From positions 1 through 34,854 of the IMG/VR virus record IMGVR_UViG_3300030099_000974: a stretch of 34,854 nucleotides of DNA; one strand, 5' to 3'. The DNA comes from a virus. Below, piece after piece: positions 24,301 to 32,600 of this stretch. The position numbers and the translations under genes were made by a program. Positions within the stretch are counted from its first letter, which is position 1, and each line of letters starts with the position of its first letter. The notes below the pieces were generated by a model. That model was not told the DNA's origin. It made no database searches and saw only the letters and a program-made list of their open reading frames with translations.

Positions 24301-25165
24301 ACATTTTGGAAGTAATGTAGCAACAAGTGCAGGGTTTGATAGTTTTGCAGATTATCAAATATTATTACACGATACAGGAACTGCTTCAACTTCTTATGGT
24401 ATGGGTATTAGAGGTAATACATTTATGTTTAATACTGATAGGGATTATGAATGGAGATATGAAAATACTGCTAAATTATTTTTTGCAGGAGAAAATGGGC
24501 GATTGGGTATAGGAACTACATCACCTAATGGTAAGTTAGATTTGTCTGCCCATACAAGCACTACTTCAGATGGAGATGGAACTGCTACAATGACAACATC
24601 AGGACAAGATAGTATATTACTTGAAGGGCATAATGGAGGAGCAAGTGGAACTAATTATGGTTCAATTTGTTGGTTAGGTGGAAGCAGAAGAAGGGCTATG
24701 ATTACTGCTGTAGCAGATGGAAGTACAGATACAGATATTATAGGATTATCTTTTTACACACAGGGAACTGATGGTTCAGGCGATTTTTTTGAAAGTATGA
24801 GAATTGCACACAATGGAAATGTCCACTTTGATAAAGATGTAATTGCATTTTCTACAACACCATCTGATATAAGACTAAAAGAAAACTTTGAAAAAATTGA
24901 AAATGGATTAGATGTAGTATCTAAATTAGAAGGACATACTTTTAATTGGAAAAAAGGTGGAGAAAGATTAAGTGCAGGATTTAAAGCACAAGAAGTAGAA
25001 AAGATTTTACCTCATTTAGTAGATGAGAAAAAACTACCTTTGAAGTCAAATGACGAAAAAGAGTACAAGACTTTACGATATGAGGAAATGATACCTTATT
25101 TAGTAGAAGCAATAAAAGAACAACAAAAACAAATAAACGAATTAAAGGAGAAGTTAAATGGCTAA
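18365..25165 (+). CDS. Giant tail fibre with a C-terminal S74 self-cleaving chaperone (2266 aa)
   Basis: The first 65 residues (NNIDSFFKVRPSKTNIREGE) are probably the virion-anchoring part. A Thr-rich stretch follows (TLTGTQTLTNKTLTAPTLTSP), as at the base of many fibres. From about residue 550 to 2060 the protein carries roughly fourteen copies of a GNVGIGxTxPxxKLxV-like unit, typical of trimeric beta-helical fibres. The last 100 residues (from Ser2167) are a peptidase S74 intramolecular chaperone beginning SDIRLKEN, with the Ser/Lys pair of the autoprotease. It ends in a coiled coil (EEMIPYLVEAIKEQQKQINELKEK). The chaperone should trim itself off after the trimer folds. This is the main host-binding fibre. 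Confidence 0.92.
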   Translation: MPKSGKHLVNNIDSFFKVRPSKTNIREGELVSFLEKGKLFKQEKRNGIVYQQEFVQVSPTLSTETDETGNIHEIIAGAGLTGGGLTGEITLDVVGGTGIDANADDISIDSTVTTLTGTQTLTNKTLTAPTLTSPVINTGISGSAILDSDTMSGASATTLSTSESIKAYVDTEVAGLVNAAPDNLNTLDELAAALDDNADILDTLLVKSLNLSDLTNASTARANLGLSTGTTSSFLTGDPSMSTSGYIMLRGIVNQSETGASPAAIVFGNSATYGTDQISLITSGARRLFVGSTGNITIAQDLIVSGDIDLAGNIDVDGTLETDALTINGTTSVPFEAADHSKLDGIEALADVTDPDNVTAAGALMDSEVTDLDGIKTLTVPNDTTISSFAKTYLDDADTTTFQNTIFGTTDVSGGGQEKPRVVTLDYKTGSLTATASGDTFIFMDSSDNFNLKVAEAPVNVPSVTGTTANGVLTYNSTGGGGAVNVTTESSFTFNGSTNILAINDLNIRDDGNNTFVENSTGNLLIRNQAHGKKLQFGTEDSSGTLAYVLNITGDNHRIGIGTTTPTEKLEVSGGKLLVSGGQVRSGSYLEGFPSFSFANDTDTGMFSDTANQLEFSTGGSSRLTINSSGNVGIGVANPGEKLEVNGSIALSNNTYFKARNSAGTLVPLFRLDSSNHLVIINGNSTNGDIIFQDASDTNMTIKGNTGNVGIGETSPSEKLEVATSAELATFKWYQNEVLVAGSDQTGNTGTDNGVNITLNEEHGTTLNTLYRYKITLTTRGTGTDTGAVFIVSYDEPNTTWEARMVSRAGSSSNHPLLHISGSNAQAYHNHAANYFINYSVQSKFVRESDGTFHNFGADFHWQRDVDTLSYSDGDVNIDSGTFFVDASANRVGLLDTTPDSTLQVGSGTDAKLFHADGLHNDVTFSGGAQGTNGVFEFINTGTWAQTRMYVQDANNVAGRLTFDFRGNAGSNKILAGDSTGKVGIGTTSPSNPLHVVGNIIGNYTDNGGFYRYNASGGFRAAFHDNNSITRIYADGDGTNAAMTFNGGKVGIGTESPSVKLHVNDNDVLIGNNSNGYATLNFHNEGTGSGRYGSIMKNYDSPFDMRIRASNSTAEMPLVFDGSNDTEYARFDTSGRFGIGVTNPLSSLHIGTNDTTNGDLMIGGNADPMGFACEFIGNNDAKLHIGRKFSIDSSFVKRMTIDDSGNVGIGTQSPNMKLNISHGDNDGIRLNCTSTTGQAMIDFGDSGDNDAGSLRYDHNGNVMKFIANAAERMRIDGSTANVGINTSSNTSMMVERLTAYNSANANVLGLIGVGDGANINFANINFRNLFSSATGSSATIGCETDNTTDTGQLVFSTSSSSMNPSERMRIDKSGNVGIGVTNPTARLHISENGGSTDDVFIVNPSNGGNRTMTIDGQKIDVTFTNVGGSTGLELQGNGGPTTFGGAVSGITTLSTSGQITTGYGVLFNNGDTKFLMYNNTGDDLLYLRDTTNSQMLQTWTPSQTTIHKNLIVDGGLLTVDDGGDANEGGEIIINPGTSHSCIWRIDSFFGHLRFFGSDTSGEQMALTNTGNLSILTGTKFNLDGRGGHTYISETADDRLAFFVGNSEMLRLTNGSGSTDSAIVYVNSAERVRVNETGLKVNSGALGVNITALSDNGSIVATNDIIAGQNNGSVAMTINDGGGNANLTFNHRNKTPDQNGNSGRIEVNVDSSGGAYMAFEVASNVTSGVSVNTSEKLRIDDNGVDINGNILTGNSSNPTIEIRNTASSAGSGPALIFGHSQSGTSSVAKIDTHLIDGSESGRAGHLDFHTSTSSTMTHRMRIQSNGNVGIGVTSAQSELHIGTGNTARHIKVSDNRAMFGYDGANAVVQGGNTKGIEFNTNSDTFNTNTRMTITSAGNVGIGTQLPSVKLHVVGQTLSTNGYKTNNGSVEGFFTADTDNANFGTITSGKGLKLFTANTERMRIDSSGNVGIGETNPDSPLHFGSNVATSAGFDSFADYQILLHDTGTASTSYGMGIRGNTFMFNTDRDYEWRYENTAKLFFAGENGRLGIGTTSPNGKLDLSAHTSTTSDGDGTATMTTSGQDSILLEGHNGGASGTNYGSICWLGGSRRRAMITAVADGSTDTDIIGLSFYTQGTDGSGDFFESMRIAHNGNVHFDKDVIAFSTTPSDIRLKENFEKIENGLDVVSKLEGHTFNWKKGGERLSAGFKAQEVEKILPHLVDEKKLPLKSNDEKEYKTLRYEEMIPYLVEAIKEQQKQINELKEKLNG
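20029..24540 (+). repeat. Fibre-gene repeat units encoding GxVGIG motifs
   Basis: The unit, typically DNA reading TCAGGTAATGTCGGTATAGGA followed by codons for a TxP turn and KLxV, recurs about fourteen times at irregular spacing. Examples begin near 20250, 20480, 21310, 21510, 21770, 21980, 22480, 23840, 24050 and 24260. Some units are near-identical in DNA over 15-20 bases, giving sites for in-gene recombination. The spacers between units differ in length and sequence. No template repeat or reverse transcriptase is seen in the window. Confidence 0.7.
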
Positions 25166-25406
25166 AGTAATCGCAGAAAAAGCACAAGAACAAGCGCAAA
25201 GTTCAGTCAAAATGGTAGAAATCAAGCATACAAGAATTATGCAAGATGCTTCAGGAAAAGATGTAGAAGTAGTAGATTATACTGATGTAAAACCAGTAGA
25301 TGAAGCTATATCACATTGTGAAGCACATAAAGCTAATTTAGAAGCACAACTTGCTGAGTGTGAATCTGAAATGGCAGACTATGTAGCAATTAGAGATGCT
25401 GAATAG
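25158..25406 (+). CDS. Small fibre-linked coiled-coil protein (82 aa)
   Basis: The protein begins with a helix (KVIAEKAQEQAQSSVKM), has a short beta unit (VEIKHTRIMQDASGKDVEVVDYTDV), and ends in a Glu/Ala-rich coiled coil (HKANLEAQLAECESEMADYVAI). It overlaps the fibre gene by eight bases and has AAAGGAG just before its ATG. A small helical protein at this place may help fold or attach the fibre. It is not like any fibre chaperone I can name. Confidence 0.65.
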   Translation: MAKVIAEKAQEQAQSSVKMVEIKHTRIMQDASGKDVEVVDYTDVKPVDEAISHCEAHKANLEAQLAECESEMADYVAIRDAE

Positions 25407-25723
25407 TGGCAGTAAGTAATACAAATGTAGCATTAAGGTCAGAAATTGGTAATGATGGCTGTAAAGTAGTAGAAACTGCTAATATAAGTTTATCTTCTTT
25501 GATGACAGGTGGCAATATAAATGGTATATTAAATACTTATGCTGGACAAAATAGTGGACCTGTAAGTGGATTTGAAAAGATAGGTGGTAGTAATAATCCA
25601 TTAGCTAGTTCACCTAATACCAGTGTTACAACGTCACATAGAGTTGCTATATTAAATACACCACATCACATGAGTCATGCAATAGGTGGATTCCATGAAG
25701 CAGGTGGTGGACCAGGGCAATAA
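25406..25723 (+). CDS. Small Gly/Asn/Ser-rich protein near the fibre (105 aa)
   Basis: The start, MAVSNTNVALRSEIGND, and the NISLSSLMTGG part recall the N-termini of small tail-tip or fibre-end proteins. The rest is rich in Gly, Asn, Ser and His (KIGGSNNPLASSPNTSVTTS, then HHMSHAIGGFHEAGGGPGQ). It starts with GTG in a TAGTG overlap with the 82-residue gene. It has no charged core and no membrane segment. A minor fibre or tip component is the best guess from the neighbours; confidence in function is low. Confidence 0.6.
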   Translation: MAVSNTNVALRSEIGNDGCKVVETANISLSSLMTGGNINGILNTYAGQNSGPVSGFEKIGGSNNPLASSPNTSVTTSHRVAILNTPHHMSHAIGGFHEAGGGPGQ

Positions 25724-25747
25724 TAATGCTTTATAGAGAGAAAAATC

Positions 25748-25777
25748 TTGACATAGAGGAGAAAAATTTACTATTTT
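25748..25777 (+). promoter_or_regulatory. Sigma70-like promoter before the lysozyme and internal genes
   Basis: TTGACA (25748-25753) is a perfect -35 box, followed after 18 bases by TATTTT (25772-25777), four of six to TATAAT. Transcription would start near 25784. It lies in the 117-base gap between the fibre-linked genes and the lysozyme-like gene (taking the ATG start), where a new unit of internal-virion genes begins. Confidence 0.5.
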
Positions 25778-25840
25778 ATAGCGGTGAGGTACATTCAAGC
25801 TATACTCATAGTATTTTTATTAACCTTAACAGGAGAAACA

Positions 25841-26329
25841 ATGGGCGTCAATAACAAACAAATAAAAGAACTAATAGAAGATGTTTGTGTCCAAATGGGA
25901 GAAAAATATGCAAAAAAAGAAGCCTTGGATATCGTATATGCTACAGGTCTTGTGGAAAGTAAGTACGAATATATCAGACAAATTGGTAAAGGTCCTGCAC
26001 GAAGCTTTTGGCAAGTGGAGCCCAGCACAGCCGTCGACAATTGTAAAAACTTTATATCATCTCGCCCTGAATTGCTTCAGGCATCTGCTGATATTCTTGG
26101 GATTGACCCTTATTACTTCATCGACGCTAATATTGATGACTGGGATTGGATTCTTCGTACTAATATCAGCGCTGGTATCTTACATTGTAGAATTAAGTAC
26201 TGGAGAGTCCCAGAGCCAATAAAAGAAGGTAAGAAAGAATTAGCAAAGTATTGGAAAAAACACTACAACACAGAAGAAGGCGCTGGAAGTGTAGAGCATT
26301 TTTTAGAATTAACGGAAGGTAAATTATAA
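25841..26329 (+). CDS. Lysozyme/lytic transglycosylase-like protein (162 aa)
   Basis: Residues 30-75 fit the small muramidase/transglycosylase pattern of phages: ALDIVYATGLVESKYEYIRQIG, then GPARSFWQVEPSTAVDNCKNF, with Glu39 as the likely catalytic residue and FWQVEP as the active-site strand. It should cut the glycan strands of peptidoglycan. AGGAG at 25831-25835, five bases upstream, supports the ATG at 25841. The frame is open further upstream from a GTG at 25784, adding MRYIQAILIVFLLTLTGET, which looks like a signal peptide or anchor. The short form lies among internal-virion genes, so it may be virion-borne and act in entry; it is the only endolysin candidate in the window. Confidence 0.75.
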   Translation: MGVNNKQIKELIEDVCVQMGEKYAKKEALDIVYATGLVESKYEYIRQIGKGPARSFWQVEPSTAVDNCKNFISSRPELLQASADILGIDPYYFIDANIDDWDWILRTNISAGILHCRIKYWRVPEPIKEGKKELAKYWKKHYNTEEGAGSVEHFLELTEGKL

Positions 26330-27159
26330 TGGCAACATTTGCACAATTATTAGCTAGACAAAGAGGACAACAAGCGTTGCAAACTACTTTATCTAGAGCA
26401 AACTTGCAATCTGAAGCAGCAGATGAAAGAAAAAATATAGAAGACGCAAGACGTGAATATGAGATAGAAGTAGAAAAAGCAGAAAGGGAAATGAAAAAGA
26501 GAGCTAAAAAGCGCTCAAGAAGAAGACTTGCTGCACAAGTTTTAGGAACTGGAGTGGGTTTAGTCACTGGAAACCCTTTATTAGGAGCGAGTATTACAGG
26601 AGCAGGTTCAGCAGTTGGCGCAGGCTTAGTTAAAGAGTATGATGATTTTATAGAAGCAGAAGCTGGTCCTGGTAGGTTTTTTTCAGGTGCAAGGGCAGAT
26701 TTTGAGGCGGATGTAAATGCTTCTAATGCTTTTATACAAGAAGCTGCAAAAGGACAAAATCTATTAGACTTGACAAATGCTCTTCAGGACGCCTACACTT
26801 CATTTACAATGACTAAAACTTTTGGAAAAGATTTTGATGAATTTTTTAGAAAAAGAGCAAATGTGGTAAAAGGAAAAAATACTATAGCTGAAAGGATAGG
26901 AGGTAGATTGTTTTCAGACGACAAGAAACCTTTAAAGTTTTTTGCAGAAGGTAGCATTGGAGACACTTTACTCACTGGCATAGGAGGAGTAGAAGATAGA
27001 ATTAAAGCTAGGGAGTTAAAAGATTTACAACCACTTAAGAGATTTAGGGCTTTATTAGATGGAGAAGAATATAAAGCTACACCTATAGAGATACCAAGTT
27101 TAGATATAGGTGCAACACTAATGAGAAATTTTCAAGAAAGAACGACGAGGACATACTAA
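26329..27159 (+). CDS. Internal virion-like protein with coiled coil and glycine zipper (276 aa)
   Basis: Residues 20-66 form a charged coiled coil ending in a very basic patch (KKRAKKRSRRR). Residues 68-100 are a glycine-zipper segment (AAQVLGTGVGLVTGNPLLGA then SITGAGSAVGAGL) that can insert in or cross a membrane. The rest is a mixed helical region without known motif. This combination of basic, helical and membrane-active parts is typical of ejection proteins that form a DNA channel through the cell envelope. It is joined by TAATG on both sides to the lysozyme-like and next internal genes. The family is not recognised; the role rests on composition and position. Confidence 0.6.
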   Translation: MATFAQLLARQRGQQALQTTLSRANLQSEAADERKNIEDARREYEIEVEKAEREMKKRAKKRSRRRLAAQVLGTGVGLVTGNPLLGASITGAGSAVGAGLVKEYDDFIEAEAGPGRFFSGARADFEADVNASNAFIQEAAKGQNLLDLTNALQDAYTSFTMTKTFGKDFDEFFRKRANVVKGKNTIAERIGGRLFSDDKKPLKFFAEGSIGDTLLTGIGGVEDRIKARELKDLQPLKRFRALLDGEEYKATPIEIPSLDIGATLMRNFQERTTRTY

Positions 27160-27812
27160 TGGCAAACGGATTTAGAACAGAGTTTCAATCTATTTCTGAT
27201 TTATTATCAGGATTAGGTTTTGAAATGTCAGCTTTAACACAACCAGGTACTCTTTATGGCTTTGGACAGGGACAAAGATTTGAGGGCTTTGATGAGTTTT
27301 TTAGCCCATTCGACATACAGGGCTTCGAAAGTGCACAAAATTCTTTAAGAGAACTAGAAACAAATTTGCTTTCTAACGTATCTCAGCAATTTAGCCAGCA
27401 GTCTCAAGATTTAAGACAAAGATTTAGCGGGACTATGGATGATATTAGAAATCAATCAGGAAGAACTGGTTTGGTTTCAGGAGCCCAAGACAGACAAAGA
27501 AGGTTAGCACAAAGAGTAGGCATGCAAGAACAGTCAGGCTTAGTAGCTAGTAGAGAAAGTGGAATGCAATCTGTTCAAGAGAATATAGGAAGGCAATTAG
27601 GTCAGCTAGAAGGAACTCTACTAGACTTTTTAGGTAGCCAAGCTCAAACTGCATTGCAAATTAGAAGCTTAGACCCAGATGAAAGCGTTCCAAATACTGG
27701 AGCTATGATGCAACCTGGAGTGATAGGGAGCGGTTCAGGTCAGCAACTTTTATCTAACCTACAAAACAATATTATAAGCAGTTTTGGTAACTTTGGTGGA
27801 GGTGTATATTAA
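27159..27812 (+). CDS. Internal virion-like Gln/Ser/Gly-rich protein (217 aa)
   Basis: The protein has a Gly/Phe-rich first third (TLYGFGQGQRFEGFDEFFSP), a Gln-rich helix (SQQFSQQSQDLRQRFSGTM then QDRQRRLAQRVGMQEQ), and a Gly/Ser end (SSFGNFGGGVY). It has no cysteine. The low-complexity, helical style and place between two likely ejection proteins suggest a component of the internal core or the ejected channel. I do not recognise a family. It is coupled by TAATG to both neighbours, and GGAGG precedes the next start. Confidence 0.6.
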   Translation: MANGFRTEFQSISDLLSGLGFEMSALTQPGTLYGFGQGQRFEGFDEFFSPFDIQGFESAQNSLRELETNLLSNVSQQFSQQSQDLRQRFSGTMDDIRNQSGRTGLVSGAQDRQRRLAQRVGMQEQSGLVASRESGMQSVQENIGRQLGQLEGTLLDFLGSQAQTALQIRSLDPDESVPNTGAMMQPGVIGSGSGQQLLSNLQNNIISSFGNFGGGVY

Positions 27813-29662
27813 TGGCTAGAAGAACATTGCTACCTAATACACCAGCAGAAACAGCTATAGATAGATTGTTAAATCAAACTTTGCCCAAAATAGTTACTGA
27901 CAAGCAAAATTTGATAGATAAAGAACAAACTAGAGCCAGGGAAGATGCTAGATATTCTGCCGAGCTCGAGTACAGAGTAGAAAGAGATTTGAGTGAGGAA
28001 TTTACAAATTTTAGAAATAATTTAAATAATAAAATAGGAGATGTTAAAAAATTAATTTTAACAAATGATTTCGATGCAGCTAAGATAGAGTTTGATACAT
28101 TGAATATAGAAGCTAGCTCAGCAGATAATGCTAAATTTATGAATGAAGAATTTAGAACAAGAATTAACAATGTTGGTTTAGAACTAGATAACAACAAACC
28201 TTTTAGAAATGATTTAAATGATGCTTTAACAGGATTAGAGGATGGCATTGGAACAGCAAGTCAAATTTATAAAAACTATGAGTTTGTCAATAAGAACATA
28301 AGTAGGCTTAATGAAAGGGATAAGTTAAGATTAAACTCAGCCCTTCAAAAAAATGCAAATTCTCCTTCATTTTCTTTCATTAATAATAACCAAGAATTTT
28401 TTACAAAAATGGCTAGTTTAAATGATGAATTTTACAAAATACAAAATTTAAATACAAGCACAAGTTACGAATCACTTTCTTTGAATGAAAGAGAGCTGCT
28501 TGCATCAGAACTTCCTTTTAATTTTCAAGTAGCTAAACCAGACGACATAGCATACACTAAACAAAGAGAACAAGCTTTAAGAAATATTTATGAAACAAGA
28601 AGAGCTGATACTGTTAAAAATGCTGCTAATAATTATTTTGATACTCTCAGGACAACTTTAGGAGGCAAGTCTGGAATTGAATTTATGTACAACGAGGTTA
28701 TGGATTCAGATGTAGCCAAAGACAGTTTTTTAAGAGATATATATGACGCTGCAGATTTTGCAACAAAAAACAACCCAAAAAGAGCTGGTCTTGATGCCGC
28801 TGGTAAAGATGACGAGCTCTCTACTTATCTTGCAAACTATGCAATAAGCAAAGGAGTTCCTAGAAGTATTTTATTTACAGCTGATGTTAACGAGGAATCT
28901 AACGAGAAGAATACAAATATAAATAATAAAAACTTCGTTTATGATAGAGTTTTTACAGACGATTTAGAAAATATGAGCCCCGCTACTATTATTAGGATGA
29001 TGTCAGAAAATAAAAATCTTGCTTTATCTGAAAAAGACGCTGTAAGACCTTATCTCACTAGAGAAGAAAATGAAGTTCTTTCTCTAGACGCAGAGTTAAA
29101 TATTTTAAGTCAAGAAGAATTTCCAACTCAAAATCAAAAAGATAGAATTGCCAAGATAAGAAGAACCCTGAGCCAACCTGGAGTTTCAAGGGCGGTAGAT
29201 AGGTTAAAAGACCCTAAATACCTTCAAAGGAGAGCATCTGGAGGTTTTGTAAAAGGAAAAAGTATAGAAAAAGGTATGGAAATTATTGAGAAAAACGAAT
29301 CACTGGATGAGCAAATTAATAATCTGCAAAATATTTTAAACACTGGTAGGTTTGAGATAAGTGAAACTTTTACAGATGAAGGTCCACAAAGATTTTACGC
29401 AATGTCCGAACAGCTAAAAAAACAATTAAAAAGAATGGACAAAAGCAGCGCTAGTCCAGGTAATCAAGAAAAAGTTATTAGAAATGTTATCTCAAAACTT
29501 ATCAAAGAAAAAGCTGCAAATGTAAAAAAACTAGAGTCTATAGCAGCAAGATTATTAAAAGGAAACAATCTACTTGAAAACTATAAGCTTCTAAAGGTTA
29601 CTAGGGTAGGTGAGCAAGATGCTAGAGACGTGGTACTAGAATTAGTTAAAAGAGCACAGTAA
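27812..29662 (+). CDS. Internal virion-like coiled-coil protein (616 aa)
   Basis: The protein is almost wholly helical and charged. Long heptad stretches lie at about residues 30-130 (ARYSAELEYRVERDLSEEF, then FRNNLNNKIGDVKKLI) and 400-600. There is no signal peptide, membrane helix or enzyme motif I can identify. In podoviruses, large helical proteins of this size between the lysozyme-like gene and the largest internal protein are core or ejection proteins. The call is by size, composition and neighbours only. It is coupled by TAATG to the 1534-residue gene. Confidence 0.6.
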   Translation: MARRTLLPNTPAETAIDRLLNQTLPKIVTDKQNLIDKEQTRAREDARYSAELEYRVERDLSEEFTNFRNNLNNKIGDVKKLILTNDFDAAKIEFDTLNIEASSADNAKFMNEEFRTRINNVGLELDNNKPFRNDLNDALTGLEDGIGTASQIYKNYEFVNKNISRLNERDKLRLNSALQKNANSPSFSFINNNQEFFTKMASLNDEFYKIQNLNTSTSYESLSLNERELLASELPFNFQVAKPDDIAYTKQREQALRNIYETRRADTVKNAANNYFDTLRTTLGGKSGIEFMYNEVMDSDVAKDSFLRDIYDAADFATKNNPKRAGLDAAGKDDELSTYLANYAISKGVPRSILFTADVNEESNEKNTNINNKNFVYDRVFTDDLENMSPATIIRMMSENKNLALSEKDAVRPYLTREENEVLSLDAELNILSQEEFPTQNQKDRIAKIRRTLSQPGVSRAVDRLKDPKYLQRRASGGFVKGKSIEKGMEIIEKNESLDEQINNLQNILNTGRFEISETFTDEGPQRFYAMSEQLKKQLKRMDKSSASPGNQEKVIRNVISKLIKEKAANVKKLESIAARLLKGNNLLENYKLLKVTRVGEQDARDVVLELVKRAQ

Positions 29663-32600
29663 TGTCAAACGTGTTTAACAAGTTCGTAAAAGAACAAAGA
29701 GAAGAAGATAATCTAACAAAAATAAATTCCAATTTTTCTAGAAATTCGTATAGTCAGTTTGATGAACCTAGAAATTCAGATGAAAGAGAAAAGGAGAGAA
29801 GTGCTTTTTGGGACTCTGTACCTTCTATATATAAAAAAGCATACAACGATTCAATAGGTGGTATGATTTATGAAATATCAACAGGTAAAAAATATTATGA
29901 TGTAGCTGATGTTCCTAGAGGTGTAATGTACGACATAGGTGCTGGTTTTTTATCTATGTTTGCTTCTAAAGAAGACATAGGTTTGATGCTTGGTACTGGA
30001 GGAGCAGCAAATATTGCTTTGAGAGGATTGACAGTTGGAGGTAAGACTGTTATTAAAGGAGCTACACAGTCTTTGCTAGGAGAGGGAGTAAAGAGAAAAG
30101 GAAAAGATGTCATTATAAGTGACGTTGCTAAAAAAAGAGCAGCTATAATGATGTCAAAAAAATTAAGAATCAATGGTAAGCCTATGTCTCTAAATACTAC
30201 AAAACAAATTATAAATGATGTTGTAGTGAATGGAGGTGTAGCTGCAGCAACTCTTGGAATGTACGACGGCTTTTACTATGGAGCAAAAGAAGCTAGAGAT
30301 GAAATGTTGTCATCTGGATTAGACTTTGATAAATATAAAGACTTAGGTTGGAACGGAGCTTTTCAAGAGGTTATGAAATCCTCTGACCCTAAAGATTTTT
30401 TTAGAGGAGGCTTTCTAGGTTTAGCTGGTGGAGTTGGAAGAACTTCAAGATTTTTAACACCTATGGGATTTGGAGCAGACAAAAGACCTATTCAAAGAAC
30501 AAAAAGAGCTTTGATGGGAGAAGCGGCTGTTATTGGTGCATTGGCTCCTATTACATACGAAGGTAGATTGCCTCAGTTCCAAGATTTAATGTTAGCTACT
30601 GGTACTGTTGCTGCCTTGACTGCTCCTGGAGCGGTAGTAAGTTCTATTTCAAGAAAGGCTGGTAGAGTAAGAGATGAGTTATATGACAGCCAAAACAAAG
30701 AAATTGCACAAAGCGCAGTAAACCAATTTTTGTTTGAAAGACAAACTAAAGACTTATACGAACAAGTTCAACAACCTTTTGATAAAGTTGCAAATCTTCC
30801 TGCATACGCTTATGATAAACAAAATATATTTAAAATAGGTAGAGGAACTTTTGCATATACAAATATATTTGGTAGAAGAATTGTAACAGAAAGAACTATA
30901 GGTGGAGCTAAAATTGCACCTGGAGATATTAAAGGTTTAGTAGAAGAGAAGATATCTCCTGTCCTTAGAAAAGATAATCTAGCGTTCTTAACTGCAAAAC
31001 TTGTTGATGTTAAGCAAGAAAAAAATGGTTTATCCTCTATTATTAGGGTAGAAGGTCAAGGACAATTTGCTTTAGATGTACCTAACACAGATAGATTTTT
31101 TAAGTTTCATTCTGAGAATCAGGAAATTGTAGGTAAATTTCAACAGAATATAGACGGTATTAGAAATAGCAAGATAGCTTTAGAAAAACATCATGAAGAA
31201 AATATAAGGTCTTTAAAAAGAAAAGCCTTAGAGAGTAGAGACGGGTTTGTTCCAGATGATTGGAATCAGTCTGTTATAGATATAATAAAAAGATATGCTA
31301 TAGACCCAGAAGTTAAGAAAACAGGTCTTTTAAGTAAAGACATACCTTTTAATGAGCAGACTGCCTTTTCTAGGTGGGCTAAAGATATAGCTAAGGGTAA
31401 AGAGGTAAGAATTAGAGATATGAGCACTGGAGAGAAAGTTCTTATGTCTAGAGCTTTAAAAGACAGATTGGTTATAAAAAGTTTTCTAGAAGAACAATTT
31501 CCAAAGTTTCAGCAAGACTTACAGTTCCAGCCAGCATTTTTACAAAATCCAAAACGTAATGCTTTATCAGGCTTTGTTACACCTTTCTATCAACACATTA
31601 CAGAGCCCGCATACAGAAAGGGCATACGTATACTTCAAAATGTTTCAGATAGAACAGAACAAAAAACATCTTTAAGGCTGGAAACTTTCAAGAGAATAAC
31701 ACAGCCTATAAATTCCTATCAGCCTAGTCAAAGAAAATGGTGGAAAGGTTGGTTAGAAGGGACTGGAGAAGATTATGCTGCTAAAGACTATGAAACAATT
31801 GCAAAGCTAGACAAAGATAATCCTGGTAAAGGTTTTGCTATATTTATGAGAGGGTTAGATAGAGATATAGAGGTTAGTAAAGGGTTAACAAAAGAAAGAT
31901 TAGAAATGAAAAGAGAGTTCTTTATAGACATGGACAAGCTAACTTCTAGTGGAACAGAAAAGGATTTTGGAGTTAAAAACATATGGGATGATGCAAAAAG
32001 CGCAAATTTAGATTTAGCTCAAAAAGTTCCTGGTTATTTACCTAGAATGTTTAAAAAAGAAGTTTTAGATGTTTTGTTTGATAGGTATTCTACTTTAGAA
32101 AAAAAACTTATGGAACTTACAAATAATGACATTAACATAGATGGTAATTATAATCCAGAGTTGCTAGCAAAGATAAATTCAGAATTTGAAGCTCTAATCA
32201 GAAGTTTCAGTAGAAGTAAAAAACCTGAAGCTGTCGCATTTAAAAAAGTATATGATATTTTATCTAACATGCCTTCTTCTGCAGGAGTTCCAAAAGCTTA
32301 CAATGTATTTAGATTATTAGGACATAACTTGCACACAAATTCATTAAGGTCTTTTAATCCTCTAGAAAAAGGTAGAAAAATATCTAATCTTGATTACGGT
32401 AATAATGACATTATGGAGGAAGTAGCTACAGAAATAGGTGGGAGAAACTTAAGTGATTTGTTTGAAACAAATGTTATAAAACTCTTTACTGAGTACATAG
32501 GCGGAGCAACCAAAAGAATAGAACTTTCTAAAGCTTTTACTCCTTCGGGTGCTTTATGGGATAAACTTATGGAGGCTGGTGATAAAACTAAAGAACTAGA

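Noticed and set aside
18365-25165. Fibre repeats as a diversity-generating retroelement target
   Set aside because: No reverse transcriptase or template repeat is visible in the window and the repeats are the usual fibre units.
25726-25854. 42-codon + frame over the promoter region
   Set aside because: It has no ribosome site and covers the promoter and the start of the lysozyme-like gene; it is probably chance.
25881-26222. 113-codon + frame inside the lysozyme-like gene
   Set aside because: The other frame has clear enzyme motifs and fits the coupled operon; this one has no ribosome site and no recognisable pattern.
26193-26567. 124-codon - strand frame
   Set aside because: It spans two coupled + genes and has the hydrophobic composition of antisense of charged helices.
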